DNA of 64,000 nucleotides. Origin: Deinococcus sedimenti (GTDB lineage: Bacteria > Deinococcota > Deinococci > Deinococcales > Deinococcaceae). The notes below the pieces were generated by a model, which made no database searches, was not told the DNA's origin, and saw only the letters and a list, made by a program, of their open reading frames with translations. The translations under genes and the position numbers were made by a program. Positions 39,327-50,540 of this stretch are shown piece after piece; the first letter of the stretch is position 1; each line of letters opens with the position of its first letter. The stretch is from assembly GCF_014648135.1 (NCBI RefSeq), contig NZ_BMQN01000001.1, positions 558,001 through 622,000 on the forward strand. Direction: 5' to 3'.

Positions 39327-39855
39327 ACCTTCAGGGCCTCCAGCAGCTGCCGCACGCCGTCCTCGACGCTGATGCGGTCCGTGCGAAGGTGCAGGTCCGG
39401 GGTCTCGGGGGCCTCGTAGGGGTCGCTGACGCCGGTGAAGTGCGGGATCTCCCCGGCGATGGCCTTCAGGTACAGGCCCTTCACGTCCCGCGCGGTCACG
39501 ACGTCCAGCGGGGCGTCCACGAAGACCTCCAGTGCGTTCGGCAGGCTGTCCAGCACCTCGCGGCGCGTGTCGGCGTACGGGCTGATCGCGCTGACCAGAA
39601 CCGTCACGCCGTGCCTGGCGAGCAGGCCCGCCACGAAGCCGATTCGGCGCACGTTCGTGTCCCGGTCGGCCTTCGAGAAGCCCAGGCCCTTGCTGAGGTT
39701 CTCTCGGACCGCGTCACCGTCCAGCAGTTCCACGGCCACGCCGCGCGCCAGGAGTTCCGCGTGCAGGGCGCTCGCCAGGGTGCTTTTCCCGGCGCCACTG
39801 AGGCCGGTCAGCCACACCACGCGGCCCGTCCCCACGGCCTGCTTGGCCACGGCGG

Positions 39856-39859
<4 letters not shown>
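39323..39859 (-). CDS. cysC: Adenylylsulfate kinase
   Basis: A 178-residue P-loop kinase with [39 protein letters not shown] (APS-binding) and [23 protein letters not shown]. It phosphorylates APS to PAPS. GTG 39859 overlaps the sir stop (GTGA). Its presence beside a CC..CxxC reductase, which can use APS directly, means PAPS may serve another purpose or be an alternative substrate. Confidence 0.94.
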
Positions 39860-41427
<1,568 letters not shown>

Positions 41428-41436
41428 GGTCGGTCC

Positions 41437-41889
41437 TTAGCGCTTGAGCAGCTGGTAGCGGAGGCGGCGGTACTGGAAGTACATGACGCAGCCCACGCAG
41501 ATCTTCTGGGAGAGGTTCAGGGCGGCCAGCGCGATCACGGTCACGCCCAGCACCGCCCCGACGATGGGCAGACCCGCCAGTGTAAAGCTCGCGGAGGCCA
41601 GCAGGAAGCCGCCGCCCACGCCCTGCGCGAAGTGATGCGCGCGGGGGTCCTCGTCCACGACCTCGGGCTTCAGGCCCAGGGCAGGCCCCAGCAGGCGGTA
41701 CGCGGCGCGCATGGGGGAGAGGTCGGGCATGACGGCCCCGATCAGCATGGCCGCGCCCAGCACCAGCGTCAGCGCCGGGACGGTCAGGATCACGGCCAGC
41801 AGAGTCACGAAGACCACCGTGACCTGATTGAACTTCAGCGCACTCAGGTCGGTGCGCGCGGGCGTGCGGGTGGGGGCGGAGGCAATCAT
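41437..41889 (-). CDS. DUF4395 family membrane protein
   Basis: A 150-residue membrane protein with 3-4 hydrophobic segments. Features of DUF4395 are the N-terminal [21 protein letters not shown] and the C-terminal [19 protein letters not shown] with a C-x2-C pair. It is the first gene of the sulfur cluster, directly before sir, which suggests a role in sulfur or thiol handling at the membrane. The start [15 protein letters not shown] is at 41889. Confidence 0.82.
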   Translation of the reverse strand: MIASAPTRTPARTDLSALKFNQVTVVFVTLLAVILTVPALTLVLGAAMLIGAVMPDLSPMRAAYRLLGPALGLKPEVVDEDPRAHHFAQGVGGGFLLASASFTLAGLPIVGAVLGVTVIALAALNLSQKICVGCVMYFQYRRLRYQLLKR

Positions 41890-41896
41890 TGACAAA

Positions 41897-41935
41897 AAAG
41901 GTAAACCTTTATGGCGTACAAAACAAGTCAACTAT
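41897..41935 (-). promoter_or_regulatory. AT-rich control region of the sulfur cluster
   Basis: It contains a short inverted repeat AAAGG-TAAA-CCTTT (41897-41910) just before the DUF4395 start and, further upstream, ATAGTTGA (41935-41928 on the minus strand), repeated in front of sat. The region is strikingly AT-rich for this genome and also abuts the divergent phosphoribosyltransferase gene. Confidence 0.5.
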
Positions 41936-41995
41936 CCAGACAGGTGCGCCACCCCCACCGGTCACCCGTCCCTCACCCCGCTCCGCGCCGCGCGT

Positions 41996-42011
41996 TACAC
42001 TGCGTCAAGTG
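41996..42011 (+). promoter_or_regulatory. Leaderless-type -10 box of the first phosphoribosyltransferase gene
   Basis: TACACT at 41996-42001 is exactly 7 nt before the GTG at 42009, supporting that start over an in-frame ATG 40 codons upstream. Confidence 0.6.
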
Positions 42012-42539
42012 GACACGTTCAAGGTTCAGATCGGTCGCGTGACCCGCGACCTGCCCATCGTGCCGGTCTCCCCGGACATCAAGGTCGCCCTGTTCAACAT
42101 GCTCGGCGACACCGACGTCACCGAGGAAGCCGGGCGCGAACTCGCCCGGAAGCTCCCCGCCGACATCGACGTGCTCGTCACGCCCGAAGTCAAGGCGCTG
42201 AGCCTCGCGCACGTCATCAGCCGCGAAAGCGGCAAGCCGTACATCGTCATCCGCAAGACGCAGAAGCCCTACATGGTCGACCCGGTCGCCCGCGAGGTCG
42301 TCAGCATCACCACCGGCAAACCGCAACTGCTGGTCCTCGACGGCTTCGACGTGCAGAAGATCAAGGGCCGCAAGGTCGCCATCGTGGACGACGTGGTCTC
42401 CAGCGGCGGCACCCTGCACTCCATCCGCCAGATCATCGAGGAAGTCGGCGGGGAAGTCGCGGCGGTCGTCGCCGTGTTCACCGAAGGGCAGGAACGCCCC
42501 GAGGTCACGGCTCTGGGCCACCTGCCCCTCTTCAAGTAA
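42009..42539 (+). CDS. Phosphoribosyltransferase family protein (APRT-like), paralogue 1
   Basis: A 176-residue type I PRTase. The PRPP-binding motif is [16 protein letters not shown], and the upstream segment [36 protein letters not shown] matches adenine or xanthine PRTases. It probably salvages a purine base, but the base is not determined. GTG 42009 is chosen because of the -10 box 7 nt before it. A paralogue follows 110 nt downstream. Confidence 0.8.
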   Translation: MDTFKVQIGRVTRDLPIVPVSPDIKVALFNMLGDTDVTEEAGRELARKLPADIDVLVTPEVKALSLAHVISRESGKPYIVIRKTQKPYMVDPVAREVVSITTGKPQLLVLDGFDVQKIKGRKVAIVDDVVSSGGTLHSIRQIIEEVGGEVAAVVAVFTEGQERPEVTALGHLPLFK

Positions 42540-42556
42540 ACGGTTAACGCAGCGTG

Positions 42557-42579
42557 CCCCCCTCCCCGGCAGAGGGGGG
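42557..42579 (+). terminator. Short GC hairpin after the first phosphoribosyltransferase gene
   Basis: An 8-bp stem (CCCCCCTC with GAGGGGGG) and a 7-nt loop, 18 nt after the stop. No T-run follows. Confidence 0.5.
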
Positions 42580-42649
42580 TCTGCCTTGCCGTCCGGCCGG
42601 ACCGACCCCACCGCGCCCTCCGGCGGACGAACGTGCGTTAGCCTGAGCC

Positions 42650-43195
42650 ATGACCACAGCCCCGCAGGAACTGACCGTCACCATCGGCGACGTGAGCCGC
42701 ACCCTCCCCACCGTCCGCGCGGGCGGCATGGGCCGCGTGCCCCTGGTGGAATTCATCGGCGACAGCGAATTCACGAACGCCGCCGCACAGGCCATGGTCG
42801 CCCTGATCCCAGAAGGCACGGAGGTCCTGCTGACCGTCGTCACGAACGCCCTGCCCCTCACTCACGAACTGAGTGACCGTTCGGGCCTGCCGTACGTGTG
42901 CGCCCGCAAGAAACGCCGCACGTACATGCAGCAGCCCCTCATTCAGGACGTGCCCAGCATGACCCTGGGCGTCGCCGAGACCCTCTGGCTGGACGGCCCG
43001 CACGCCGAGCGCCTGAAAGGCAAACGCGTGACCATAGTGCAGGACGTCGTCGCCAGTGGCGGCACCGCGCAGGCCCTCGCCCGGCTGGTCGAGCGGGCGG
43101 GCGGCACCGTCGCCGGGTACCTCGCCGCGTTCCGCCAGGGCACGCCCCCCATGGAGGTCACGGCCCTGCAGAACCTGCCCCGCACCCTCAGCTGA
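42650..43195 (+). CDS. Phosphoribosyltransferase family protein, paralogue 2
   Basis: A 181-residue protein aligned along its length with its upstream neighbour: [37 protein letters not shown] and [26 protein letters not shown]. The PRPP motif has Gln-Asp in place of the usual acidic pair (IVQDVV against IVDDVV in paralogue 1), so activity or substrate may have changed. An intergenic repeat follows its stop codon. Confidence 0.75.
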   Translation: MTTAPQELTVTIGDVSRTLPTVRAGGMGRVPLVEFIGDSEFTNAAAQAMVALIPEGTEVLLTVVTNALPLTHELSDRSGLPYVCARKKRRTYMQQPLIQDVPSMTLGVAETLWLDGPHAERLKGKRVTIVQDVVASGGTAQALARLVERAGGTVAGYLAAFRQGTPPMEVTALQNLPRTLS

Positions 43196-43387
43196 TACGG
43201 GATTCAAGTGACTCCACGTCGTCCGGAGTCGCCCGGTGGCCCCCGCACCCTTCCGCCCTGTCGCTCCACTGCTGCGCAGCTCTGCGAGTCTCTCCCTCTC
43301 TGCTCCGCAGCTCTTCGAGTCCCACAAGGGGAGAGGGGACAACGGAAAGCGACCACGTTGAAGGCGAGTCAATGTAGTCCCGTGTGA
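43196..43387. repeat. Intergenic repeat element, copy at 43.2 kb
   Basis: It starts right after a TGA stop with TACGGGATTCAAGTGACTCC and CGGAGTCGCCCGGTGGCCCC, and ends with GGGGAGAGGGGACAACGGAA, GCGACCACGTTG and AGTCA. Both ends match the element at 62.3 kb. The middle holds two tandem units (GCGCAGCTCTGCGAGTC and CCGCAGCTCTTCGAGTC) also related to the element before recO. Confidence 0.75.
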
Positions 43388-43401
43388 CTCAGGGGCAAAG
43401 G

Positions 43402-43434
43402 GCGCGCCCCGCCGGGCTGAGCGGCGGGGCGCGC
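43402..43434 (-). terminator. Terminator of the SDR/MerR operon
   Basis: A perfect 12-bp stem (43402-43413 with 43423-43434, GCGCGCCCCGCC arm) with a 9-nt loop, 26 nt beyond the stop of the SDR gene on the minus strand. Confidence 0.7.
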
Positions 43435-43459
43435 AGTTCGGCGCGGGTTACTTCTTCGC

Positions 43460-44347
43460 TTACTTCTTCAGTGCGGCCTGCACGATCTGCGGCAGGTGAT
43501 CCTGAAGGCGCAGCATCGGCAGGTCGAAGGTGCTGCGGGCCGGTTCGTTCGGCGCGGTGTTGCCTTCCTTGAGCATCGCGTACTGATCACGGGTGATGGG
43601 GGGTTTGGGCAGCACCTGCATCAGCGGTACGGCGAGGTTCATCAGCGGCAGCGGCACCGGCACGATGGGTTTGCGTTTCCCGAGCGCCCCGAGTTCCAGG
43701 TCCAGCAGCTGCCGGAACGTGAACTCCTCCGGCCCGGTCAGGGCGAACGTACCGTGCAGGCCGGTGCGGCTCCCTGCGGCGCGAGCGAAGGCCTGCGCGA
43801 CGTCCTGCACGCTGACCGGTCGGAACGGGAACGACCCGTCTCCGATCTGCGGCACGACCGGCGCCGTGGACACGAGTTCCCGCAGGACCCGCCCGAAGAA
43901 GTCGTCTCCGACGCCGAAGATCAGGCTGGGCTGGAAGATCGTCCAGTCCAGCCCGCTGGCCCGCACGAGCGCTTCGGCGCGGGCCTTGCTGCTGGAGTAC
44001 CGGCTGCCGCTGTCCTCGCGGGCGCCCAGGGCACTCATGTGCACGTAGCGCGCGCCGCGCGGCGTGGCAGCCAGGACGTTGCGGGTCCCCTCGACATGCA
44101 CCCGCTCGAAGGTCTGATCCCCGGCCTCCGCGATGATGCCCACCAGGTGCACGACGACCTCCGGGTCGGCCTGCCCCGCCGCGCGCTGCACGCTGCCCGG
44201 ATCGGTGACGTCCAGCGTCACGCCGCGCGCGCCGCCCACCGGCTCGCCCCGGCGACTCCCGGCCCACACGTCATGACCGTCCTGCACGAGGTGTTTCACG
44301 ACTGCCTTCCCGACGAAGCCACTTGCTCCGGTCACCAGTATCTTCAC
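43460..44347 (-). CDS. NAD(P)-binding SDR-type protein (complex I NDUFA9-like)
   Basis: A 295-residue extended SDR protein. The N-terminal dinucleotide loop is [18 protein letters not shown], with [11 protein letters not shown] and [29 protein letters not shown] (YxxxK-like region Y-S-S-S-K). Its class includes NDUFA9-like proteins and carotenoid or sugar epimerases. The start overlaps the stop of the B12-type MerR gene (ATGA), so it is probably expressed under that regulator. Confidence 0.85.
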   Translation of the reverse strand: MKILVTGASGFVGKAVVKHLVQDGHDVWAGSRRGEPVGGARGVTLDVTDPGSVQRAAGQADPEVVVHLVGIIAEAGDQTFERVHVEGTRNVLAATPRGARYVHMSALGAREDSGSRYSSSKARAEALVRASGLDWTIFQPSLIFGVGDDFFGRVLRELVSTAPVVPQIGDGSFPFRPVSVQDVAQAFARAAGSRTGLHGTFALTGPEEFTFRQLLDLELGALGKRKPIVPVPLPLMNLAVPLMQVLPKPPITRDQYAMLKEGNTAPNEPARSTFDLPMLRLQDHLPQIVQAALKK

Positions 44348-45270
44348 GTGGAACCTCCCTCGCCGCGGTGCAGCTGCGCGGCGATCAGTTGAGCGGCGCG
44401 TGGGGCGTCCGGCCCGGCGTACACGCCGCCGAACTCGGCGGCCAGTTCAGGCTGGGCGTTGGGCAGCGCACCGCCCACGAACAGCGGCACACCCAGCCCG
44501 TCCAGATCGCGGATGTGCTCGCGGGTCGGCCTGAGCGCCCAGTCGCCGTTCAGGGCCAGCAGCACCGCCCGTGCACCCTGCTGCCGAGTGAACACCGCCA
44601 GGTCGCCCAGCGGGACGTTCGCGCCCAGGTAGGCGACCCGCACGCCCCGGCGGCGCAGGGCCAGGGTGAGCATCATCAGGCCCAGTTCGTGCTCCTCGCC
44701 GGGCGCGCAGGCGGCCACGACCAGCGGCCCGAAGCCCTCCTGCACGCCTGCCACGTCCATCAGGTGCGACAGGCGCGCGCGCAGGAACGCGCTGGCCTGA
44801 TGCTCGTGCGCGACCGTGATCTCGCCGCGCTCCCAGCGCGCCCCGATGTCGGCCAGGGTCGGGGAGATCACCTGCGTGAGCACGTCCTCGACTGGCAGCT
44901 GGGCGTGCACCTGCCCCAGGAGGGTCGCCGCCTGATCCATCTCGGACGACACGAGCGCCCGCGTCAGCTGACGCGACCACTCGGCGGCGTCCTGCGGGTC
45001 GGGATCGGCTGGGGTGGGATCCAGGTCGCGCTGCGTGAGTTCCGCCGCGCGGCTGGCTGGCACCCCGGCATTCAGGTGCGCCTGCATGCGTTGAATGGCG
45101 GCCACGTCATGCGGGGAGTACAGGCGGTACCCGTTCGCACTGCGCTCGGGGCGCGGGAAGCCGTAACGGCGCTCCCACTGCCGCAGGGTCGTGGCGGGTA
45201 CGCCGGTCTGGGCCTCCACCTCGGAGGCAGTGAACATGGCGGTCTGAGATCGCCCGGCGAGAGGGTTCAT
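44344..45270 (-). CDS. MerR-family regulator with B12-binding domain (LitR/CarH-like)
   Basis: A 308-residue protein. An N-terminal MerR helix-turn-helix reads [48 protein letters not shown] helical bundle holds W-x9-EH as [15 protein letters not shown], the light-sensing element of CarH. The C-terminal Rossmann-like domain has the B12 lower-ligand motif E-x-H-x-x-G ([10 protein letters not shown]). Such proteins use adenosylcobalamin to repress carotenoid genes in the dark. The start is ATG 45270. It faces UbiA and CrtD-like genes. Confidence 0.9.
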   Translation of the reverse strand: MNPLAGRSQTAMFTASEVEAQTGVPATTLRQWERRYGFPRPERSANGYRLYSPHDVAAIQRMQAHLNAGVPASRAAELTQRDLDPTPADPDPQDAAEWSRQLTRALVSSEMDQAATLLGQVHAQLPVEDVLTQVISPTLADIGARWERGEITVAHEHQASAFLRARLSHLMDVAGVQEGFGPLVVAACAPGEEHELGLMMLTLALRRRGVRVAYLGANVPLGDLAVFTRQQGARAVLLALNGDWALRPTREHIRDLDGLGVPLFVGGALPNAQPELAAEFGGVYAGPDAPRAAQLIAAQLHRGEGGST

Positions 45271-45297
45271 CAAACCCTATTCTGCGCGGCCCGGTCC

Positions 45298-45310
45298 TCA
45301 CGAAACGTAA
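45298..45310. promoter_or_regulatory. Possible operator between the B12-type regulator and the UbiA gene
   Basis: A short near-palindrome TCACG-AAA-CGTAA (one mismatch) lies in the 116-bp divergent gap. Position suggests a regulator site; the motif itself is not known to me for this family. Confidence 0.35.
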
Positions 45311-45386
45311 GGATTCCGGCGAAACCGGGCGACCGGGCGGGGCAGATGCCATGCGGGCCGCCCGCTATGCTGACAGGGTTGCCCGC

Positions 45387-46298
45387 ATGACCGACCACGC
45401 CGCCCCCACCGACACCCCGACCGCCGCGCCCAACGCCCGCCTGCCCCTGGGCCGCGCGCTGGTGGTGTCCCGCCCGGCGCTGTGGGTGAACACCGTCGGC
45501 ACGCTGGTGACCGGCGTGTGGCTCACGGGCCGCCTGTTCACCCTGGACGCCGGGGTGCTGGCCCTGCTGGCGTACCTGACCCTGCCGTTCAACCTGCTGA
45601 TCTACGGCCTGAACGACCTGTGGGACCAGGAGGAGGACGCCCGCTCCTCCCGCAAGGGCGGCTGGCAGGGCGCCCGGTTGCAGGCGCAGGAGGCCGCGCC
45701 GCTGCTGCGCGCCACGCTGTGGTGGAACCTTCCCGCGCTGGCCGCGCTGAGCGTCCTGCTGCCCGCGCCAGCCACGCTGCTGCTGCTGGCGTCCGCGCTG
45801 CTGTTCGCCGCGTACAGTCTGCCCCCGCTGCGCCTGAAAGCCCGCCCGTTCCTGGACGGCCTGAGCAACGTCGCCTACGCCCTGCCGCTGGCGCTGCCCG
45901 CGCTGGCCCTGGGCAGCCCGGTGCCGTGGTGGCCGCTGCTGGCCCTCATGAGCTATTCGGTCGGGAAGCACGCCTTCGACGCCGCGCAGGACATCCCCGC
46001 CGACCGCGCCGCCGGAACCCGCACGGTCGCCACCACCCTCGGCGCGCGCGGCACGGCCGCCTACGCCCTGACGTGGTTCTTCCTCGCCTCGGCGCTGCTG
46101 CTGCCCGCGTCGAAACTGACCGCGCTGGCCCTGCTCCTCACCTGCGGCAGCATGGCCCTGCGCCTTCTGCTGCACCCCACGCCGGAACAGGCCGCGCGGC
46201 TGTACCCCCTGAGCATCGTCACCCCCTGGATCGTCGGCGCGGTCGCCGGGGTGCAACTGGTGTACCTGCTGGCGCGCGGCCAGTGGACCGGGTTCTGA
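45387..46298 (+). CDS. UbiA-family prenyltransferase
   Basis: A 303-residue membrane protein with 8-9 helices. Both Asp-rich motifs are present: [17 protein letters not shown] (first) and [16 protein letters not shown] (second). The first motif is close to those of lycopene elongases (NDxxDxxxDxxxxRKG) and of other UbiA members. Substrates are a prenyl diphosphate and an acceptor. The adjacent CrtI/CrtD-like gene and B12 photoregulator argue for a carotenoid or related isoprenoid; menaquinone or heme synthesis is an alternative. The start MTDHAAPTD is at 45387. Confidence 0.82.
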   Translation: MTDHAAPTDTPTAAPNARLPLGRALVVSRPALWVNTVGTLVTGVWLTGRLFTLDAGVLALLAYLTLPFNLLIYGLNDLWDQEEDARSSRKGGWQGARLQAQEAAPLLRATLWWNLPALAALSVLLPAPATLLLLASALLFAAYSLPPLRLKARPFLDGLSNVAYALPLALPALALGSPVPWWPLLALMSYSVGKHAFDAAQDIPADRAAGTRTVATTLGARGTAAYALTWFFLASALLLPASKLTALALLLTCGSMALRLLLHPTPEQAARLYPLSIVTPWIVGAVAGVQLVYLLARGQWTGF

Positions 46299-46299
46299 G

Positions 46300-47664
46300 T
46301 TGACCCGCAGCGTCGGCACCCGGACGGTTGGCATTCTGGGCGGCGGGATCGCCGGACTGGCCCTCGCGGCCCGCCTCGCGCACCGGGGTCACGCGGTCAC
46401 CGTGTACGACCGGGATCGGGCCGGTGGGAAGCTGCGCCGCCTCACCCTGGCGAGCGAGAGCGTGGACACCGGGCCCAGCCTGTTCACGTTCCCGCAGGTG
46501 TGGCGCGCGTACCTGCGCGGCCTGAACGAACCCGACCCGCTGAACCTGCGCCCGCTGCCCGGCGGGCTGGGCGTGCACCACACCCCGCACGGTCCGGTAC
46601 CGCTCCCGGTGCCGCCCGGCCACCCGCTGCACCCGCACTGGCAGCGCTACCTTCGGGCCGCTGCGCCGCTCGCGCTGGTCCTGGGCGTGCTGCTGACCAC
46701 CCCGCCGCGCCTGCGCGACCCACTGTTCCGACAGGCGGCCGCCGCGCTGCTGCGCGTGCAGGGCCCGCACCTGACCGCGCAGGGCTGGCTGGCCGCGCAG
46801 AAGCTGCCGCCCGCGCTGACCCACGCCCTGGCCACGCACGCCCTGAATGCCGGACTGCCCCCAGGGGTCGCGCCGCCGCTGTACGCGCTGATCCCGGCAC
46901 TGGTCGGCGCGGACGTGTTCCGCCCGGCGGACGGCATGGAGGCGCTGCTGGACGCCCTGCTGACCTTCGGGCAGACGCGCGGCGTGCAGCTGCGCGAGCA
47001 CACCCCGGTCACGCGACTGGACGGGCAGACCCTTACCCTCGCGGACGGCGAGACGGCGCGGCACGACCTGATCGTCAGTGCCCTCGACCCGCACCGGCTG
47101 GCCGCGCTGCGGGGCCGCCCAATTCCCTCGCCCGTCGCGCGGCGCACCGTCAGCGGCGTCGGCATGTACGCCGTCCTGCCGCGACCCGCCCCACTCCCCG
47201 CCACGAGCGTCCTGGCGCCCGGCAGTTTCGCGGCGTTCCACGCGCACGTCCGGCGCGGCGTGCTGCCCCCGGACACCCTCACCCTGGTGCACGCGCACGG
47301 GCGGCAGCTGAGCGTCCTGCTCGCCACGCCCGCCACCGGCGAGGCACTGACCCTGGACCACCCCTGGGTGCAGGCACAACTACGCCGGACCGAGGAGACC
47401 CTGCACGCCCCCGACCTGGTGCGGAACGCGCTGGACGTTGCCACCCTCGCCCCCGACCACTACGCGCAGGGCGGGCACCCCGGCGGCGCCCTGTACGGCC
47501 CGGGCCTCCCCGCGTGGCGCGGCGGCCCGCTGCACCCCCAACCGTACCGCCTGCGCGCCGGCCTGTGGCAGGTCGGCACCGGCGTCCACCCCGGCGGCGG
47601 CATTCCTGCCCTCCTGGGCGGCGTGCAGATCGTTGACCGACTGCTGCAAGAGGCGGGCTGGTAG
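46300..47664 (+). CDS. CrtI/CrtD-like FAD-dependent carotenoid desaturase
   Basis: A 454-residue flavoprotein. The N-terminal Rossmann motif is [37 protein letters not shown] and is followed by the family's [13 protein letters not shown]. The C-terminus has [43 protein letters not shown], the diagnostic end of the phytoene-desaturase family. It starts at TTG 46300, one base after the UbiA stop. Carotenoid 3',4'-desaturase (CrtD) of the deinoxanthin pathway is the best guess; other desaturase or ketolase members are possible. Confidence 0.85.
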   Translation: MTRSVGTRTVGILGGGIAGLALAARLAHRGHAVTVYDRDRAGGKLRRLTLASESVDTGPSLFTFPQVWRAYLRGLNEPDPLNLRPLPGGLGVHHTPHGPVPLPVPPGHPLHPHWQRYLRAAAPLALVLGVLLTTPPRLRDPLFRQAAAALLRVQGPHLTAQGWLAAQKLPPALTHALATHALNAGLPPGVAPPLYALIPALVGADVFRPADGMEALLDALLTFGQTRGVQLREHTPVTRLDGQTLTLADGETARHDLIVSALDPHRLAALRGRPIPSPVARRTVSGVGMYAVLPRPAPLPATSVLAPGSFAAFHAHVRRGVLPPDTLTLVHAHGRQLSVLLATPATGEALTLDHPWVQAQLRRTEETLHAPDLVRNALDVATLAPDHYAQGGHPGGALYGPGLPAWRGGPLHPQPYRLRAGLWQVGTGVHPGGGIPALLGGVQIVDRLLQEAGW

Positions 47665-47667
47665 GGG

Positions 47668-48327
47668 TCAGGGAACTGGGGGCTCCGGCAGATGCTCCAG
47701 AATCAGCAGGGCGTCACTGTAGAACCGCCCGTCCTCTGCATCAGTGGTTGTGAAGAAGGCCGCCTCCAGCCAGTCCCGCAGCGCGGCGCGCGGCCATTCC
47801 GGCGGTGGCGTGCCGTTCAGGAGCAGCACCTCGGCCAGCACGAGAGCGCGGTTCGGATGAGCCCACCAGCGGGCCAGCAGCGCTGATCGGGTCAGTCCTA
47901 CCTGCTCCATCAGACCCCACCGCAGCGCCAGATCGGCGTACCACGGGACGTGCCAGAGCAGGTGGTTCCAGTACGACAGGAAGAAGGTCTCCAGCGCGGC
48001 CTCCTGCGGCCCGGTCAGGCGGTACCCCCGCTCGCGGGCGTAGGCCAGCCGGGAGGCAACGGGATCGAGTTCGATGTCATCGGTCACGAGCAGTTCCAGC
48101 AGGCGCGGCAGGAAGGAACGGAAGTCGTCCCAGGTGCCCACCGTGAACAGCGCGTCGCACAGGTACGAGCGCAGGAGTCCCGGTGGCAGCTCGCGCAGTG
48201 GCCGCTCCAGGAGCGCGGTGACCTCGCCGGGCTGAAGTTCATACGGTTCGTGCCGGATGACCGTCGGTCTGGGGACCGTCCCGAACGCGGTGTACAGTCC
48301 GGCGATCGCGTCCTGAAGCTCACTCAT
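47668..48327 (-). CDS. Hypothetical protein
   Basis: A 219-residue soluble helical protein. It has Trp-rich stretches (YWNHLLWHVPWYADLALRWGL, LLARWWAHPNRALVLAEVLLLNGTPPPEWP). I do not recognise the family. The start lies 1 nt after the stop of the exported protein gene upstream, so they form an operon. It is convergent with the desaturase gene across only 3 nt. Confidence 0.65.
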   Translation of the reverse strand: MSELQDAIAGLYTAFGTVPRPTVIRHEPYELQPGEVTALLERPLRELPPGLLRSYLCDALFTVGTWDDFRSFLPRLLELLVTDDIELDPVASRLAYARERGYRLTGPQEAALETFFLSYWNHLLWHVPWYADLALRWGLMEQVGLTRSALLARWWAHPNRALVLAEVLLLNGTPPPEWPRAALRDWLEAAFFTTTDAEDGRFYSDALLILEHLPEPPVP

Positions 48328-48328
48328 G

Positions 48329-48751
48329 TCAGGGCACCCGCAGCGTCGCGGTGTTCGACACGAGGGTCAGCCGGGTGCCGCCGTCCTGCGCCTGGATGTG
48401 CGCCGTCATGAGGTACGTCCCGGCGGGCAGCCGCGCGGCGCGGACGGGGGAGAGGTCGAGGGTGAACGCCCCCCATGCGCCCCGCGCGGTGTTCACGCCC
48501 AAACCCACCTCGGCGCACAGGGTCCCGCGATTCGGGTACCCGAGGAGGGCGCGGCCCTGCCGGTCGAAGATGGTGTACCGCACCTGACACAGCCCGGTCA
48601 GCAGCGAGCGGCCCGGCGAGTCCAGACCCTTCACGCGCAGGGTGACGCGGGGTTGCGTGGTGCTTAGGGTGCCCGGCAGGAACAGCTGCGCGGGCGCGTG
48701 CTCTGGCGCACCCGACAACAGCAGGGGAAGCAAGAGGGCCGCTCGTCGCAT
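48329..48751 (-). CDS. Exported hypothetical protein
   Basis: A 140-residue protein with an N-terminal signal peptide (MRRAALLLPLLLSGAPEHAPAQ). The mature part is a beta-sandwich-like domain (TQPRVTLRVKGLDSPGRSLL, AGTYLMTAHIQAQDGGTRLTLVSNTATLRVP), similar in style to bacterial Ig-like modules. I do not recognise it. It is the first gene of a two-gene operon. Confidence 0.65.
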   Translation of the reverse strand: MRRAALLLPLLLSGAPEHAPAQLFLPGTLSTTQPRVTLRVKGLDSPGRSLLTGLCQVRYTIFDRQGRALLGYPNRGTLCAEVGLGVNTARGAWGAFTLDLSPVRAARLPAGTYLMTAHIQAQDGGTRLTLVSNTATLRVP

Positions 48752-48770
48752 GGGCTCAGGCTAACGAACA

Positions 48771-48796
48771 GCACCCCCTCCGTGTGGAAGGGGTGC
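48771..48796 (-). terminator. Terminator of the subtilisin-like protease gene
   Basis: An 11-bp stem with one mismatch (GCACCCCCTCC, 48771-48781, with GGAAGGGGTGC, 48786-48796) and a 4-nt loop, 17 nt beyond the protease stop. Confidence 0.65.
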
Positions 48797-48812
48797 CGGG
48801 TACGTGGATGGG

Positions 48813-50540
48813 TTACTGGCCGGTGATGGCTTTCAGGGGGTCGACCAGACCGAACCCGAAGTTGTTGTCCTTCCCGGCGGTGCCGAGGTCCTTGGCGGTG
48901 CTGGTCAGCAGGCTGAGCAGCTGGGTGTTCGTCAGGGTGGGCTTGGCGGCCCAGACGACCGCGGCGGCGGCGCTGACGTGGGGGGTGGCCATGCTGGTGC
49001 CGTTGTAGGACTCGTAGTCGGCGCTGGTGACGGCGGCGGTACCGGTGGTGGGCAGCTTGGTCAGCAGGGCCTGGCCGTCCGCCTGGAGGATGCCGACGAC
49101 GGGCACGGTGTAGCTGTTGGTGAGGGTCATGCCCAGGGCGCCCGCGGCGTTGTTGTAGATCATGACGGCCTTGGCGCCGCTGGCGACGGCGTTGGCGGTC
49201 TTCTCCTCGAAGGAGCAGGTGCCGCGGGCGATCAGGGCGATGTTCCCGGCCAGGGCGGCGTTGCGGGTCGTGGTGCCGCAGAACTCGTTGTTGGTGCCGC
49301 CTGCCGCGACGATGTTCCCGGTGAAGCTGCCCTTGCCGGTCAGGTCGGCGGCTTTCACCTCGGTGAAGTTCACGCCGCCGCCGGAGGCGAGCGCCTGGCT
49401 GCCCTGGCCCAGGGGCACGGTGCTGATGACGTCCACGCCGGGCCCGACCAGGTCGACCTGCGTGCCGAAGTTGCTGAAGTCCGCCTTGGCGAGGTTGCTG
49501 TCCACGGCGCCGATGCCGACCACTTCGGTGTACGCGGCGGGGTAGGAGACGGCGGCGCCGTCGTTGCCGGTCGCGGCGATGGTCAGGGCGCCCTTGTTCC
49601 AGACGCTGGTGTAGGCGCGCTGCTCGGTCTGGCTCTTGCTGCCGCCGCCCAGGGAGAGGCTGATGACGACCTTGTTCTCGGTGCCGCCCTGGCTCTTGAG
49701 CTGCGCGGCGCACCAGTTCACGCCGTTGATGATGCCGCTGCTGCTGCCGGAGCCGGTGTTGCCCAGTACGCGGGCCATGTACAGGTTCACGCCGGTGGCG
49801 ACGCCGACCACGCCGTTGGCATCCATGCCGCTCAGGGTGCCGCTGGCGCCGGTGCCCGCACCCAGCTGCGCGAAGATCGTGCCGGACACGTGCGTGCCGT
49901 GGTGGGACACGTCGTTCAGGGCGTAGGGGTCGTTGCGGTTGGCTTCGGTGGTGACGAAGTTCTTGAAGCCCTTGAGTTTCCGCTGGAATTCGGGGTGGTT
50001 GCCGTCGATGCCGGTGTCGCCGACGCACACGGCGACGCCGGTGCCGGTGTAGCCACTGGCGCGGAGGTTCTGGACGCGCAGTGCGTTGTCACCCCAGGTG
50101 AACTCGCCGTTGGGGGCGTACAGCGCCTGCGCGGTGAGGCCCTGGGCGCTCAGGCCGGTGCTGACCTTGCTGTCGGTGGCGCCACCCTTGAAGCCCTGCG
50201 CGGTGCGGATGTAGTCGGGTTCGACGTACTCGACGCTGGGGTTGGCGCGCAGTTTGGCGAGCGCGGCGGCGTCGAGTTTCACGGCGGCGGCGCTGATGTC
50301 CACCCACTGGCTGGTCATGATCCCGCCCGCGGCGGCAATGGCCTGGGCCTGCACGGCGGCCTGTTCCGTCACGCTCTGGCTGCTGAGATTGCCCTGCTTG
50401 AAGCCCACGAGGTACGCGCCAGCGACGGCGTCAGCGGGGGTGCTGGCCTCGGGGGCGGCGACGGGGGTGGCCGTCTGCTGGCTGCAGGCGGCGAGGCTCA
50501 GGGCGAGGGTGGCGGCCAGGATGGAACGGGTGTGCTTCAT
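48813..50540 (-). CDS. Secreted subtilisin-like serine protease (S8) with PA domain
   Basis: A 575-residue lipoprotein protease. The signal ends in a lipobox (LSLAACSQQ). An inhibitor-I9-like propeptide (residues 40-120) precedes the catalytic domain. The triad is Asp in AVCVGDTGIDGNHPEF, His in HHGTHVSGTIF and Ser in GTSMATPHVSAA. A PA domain is inserted between His and Ser (ALAGNIALIARGTCSFEEKTANAVASGAKAVMIYNN). It would degrade extracellular protein while anchored to the envelope. A hairpin-rich 5' region precedes it. Confidence 0.93.
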   Translation of the reverse strand: MKHTRSILAATLALSLAACSQQTATPVAAPEASTPADAVAGAYLVGFKQGNLSSQSVTEQAAVQAQAIAAAGGIMTSQWVDISAAAVKLDAAALAKLRANPSVEYVEPDYIRTAQGFKGGATDSKVSTGLSAQGLTAQALYAPNGEFTWGDNALRVQNLRASGYTGTGVAVCVGDTGIDGNHPEFQRKLKGFKNFVTTEANRNDPYALNDVSHHGTHVSGTIFAQLGAGTGASGTLSGMDANGVVGVATGVNLYMARVLGNTGSGSSSGIINGVNWCAAQLKSQGGTENKVVISLSLGGGSKSQTEQRAYTSVWNKGALTIAATGNDGAAVSYPAAYTEVVGIGAVDSNLAKADFSNFGTQVDLVGPGVDVISTVPLGQGSQALASGGGVNFTEVKAADLTGKGSFTGNIVAAGGTNNEFCGTTTRNAALAGNIALIARGTCSFEEKTANAVASGAKAVMIYNNAAGALGMTLTNSYTVPVVGILQADGQALLTKLPTTGTAAVTSADYESYNGTSMATPHVSAAAAVVWAAKPTLTNTQLLSLLTSTAKDLGTAGKDNNFGFGLVDPLKAITGQ

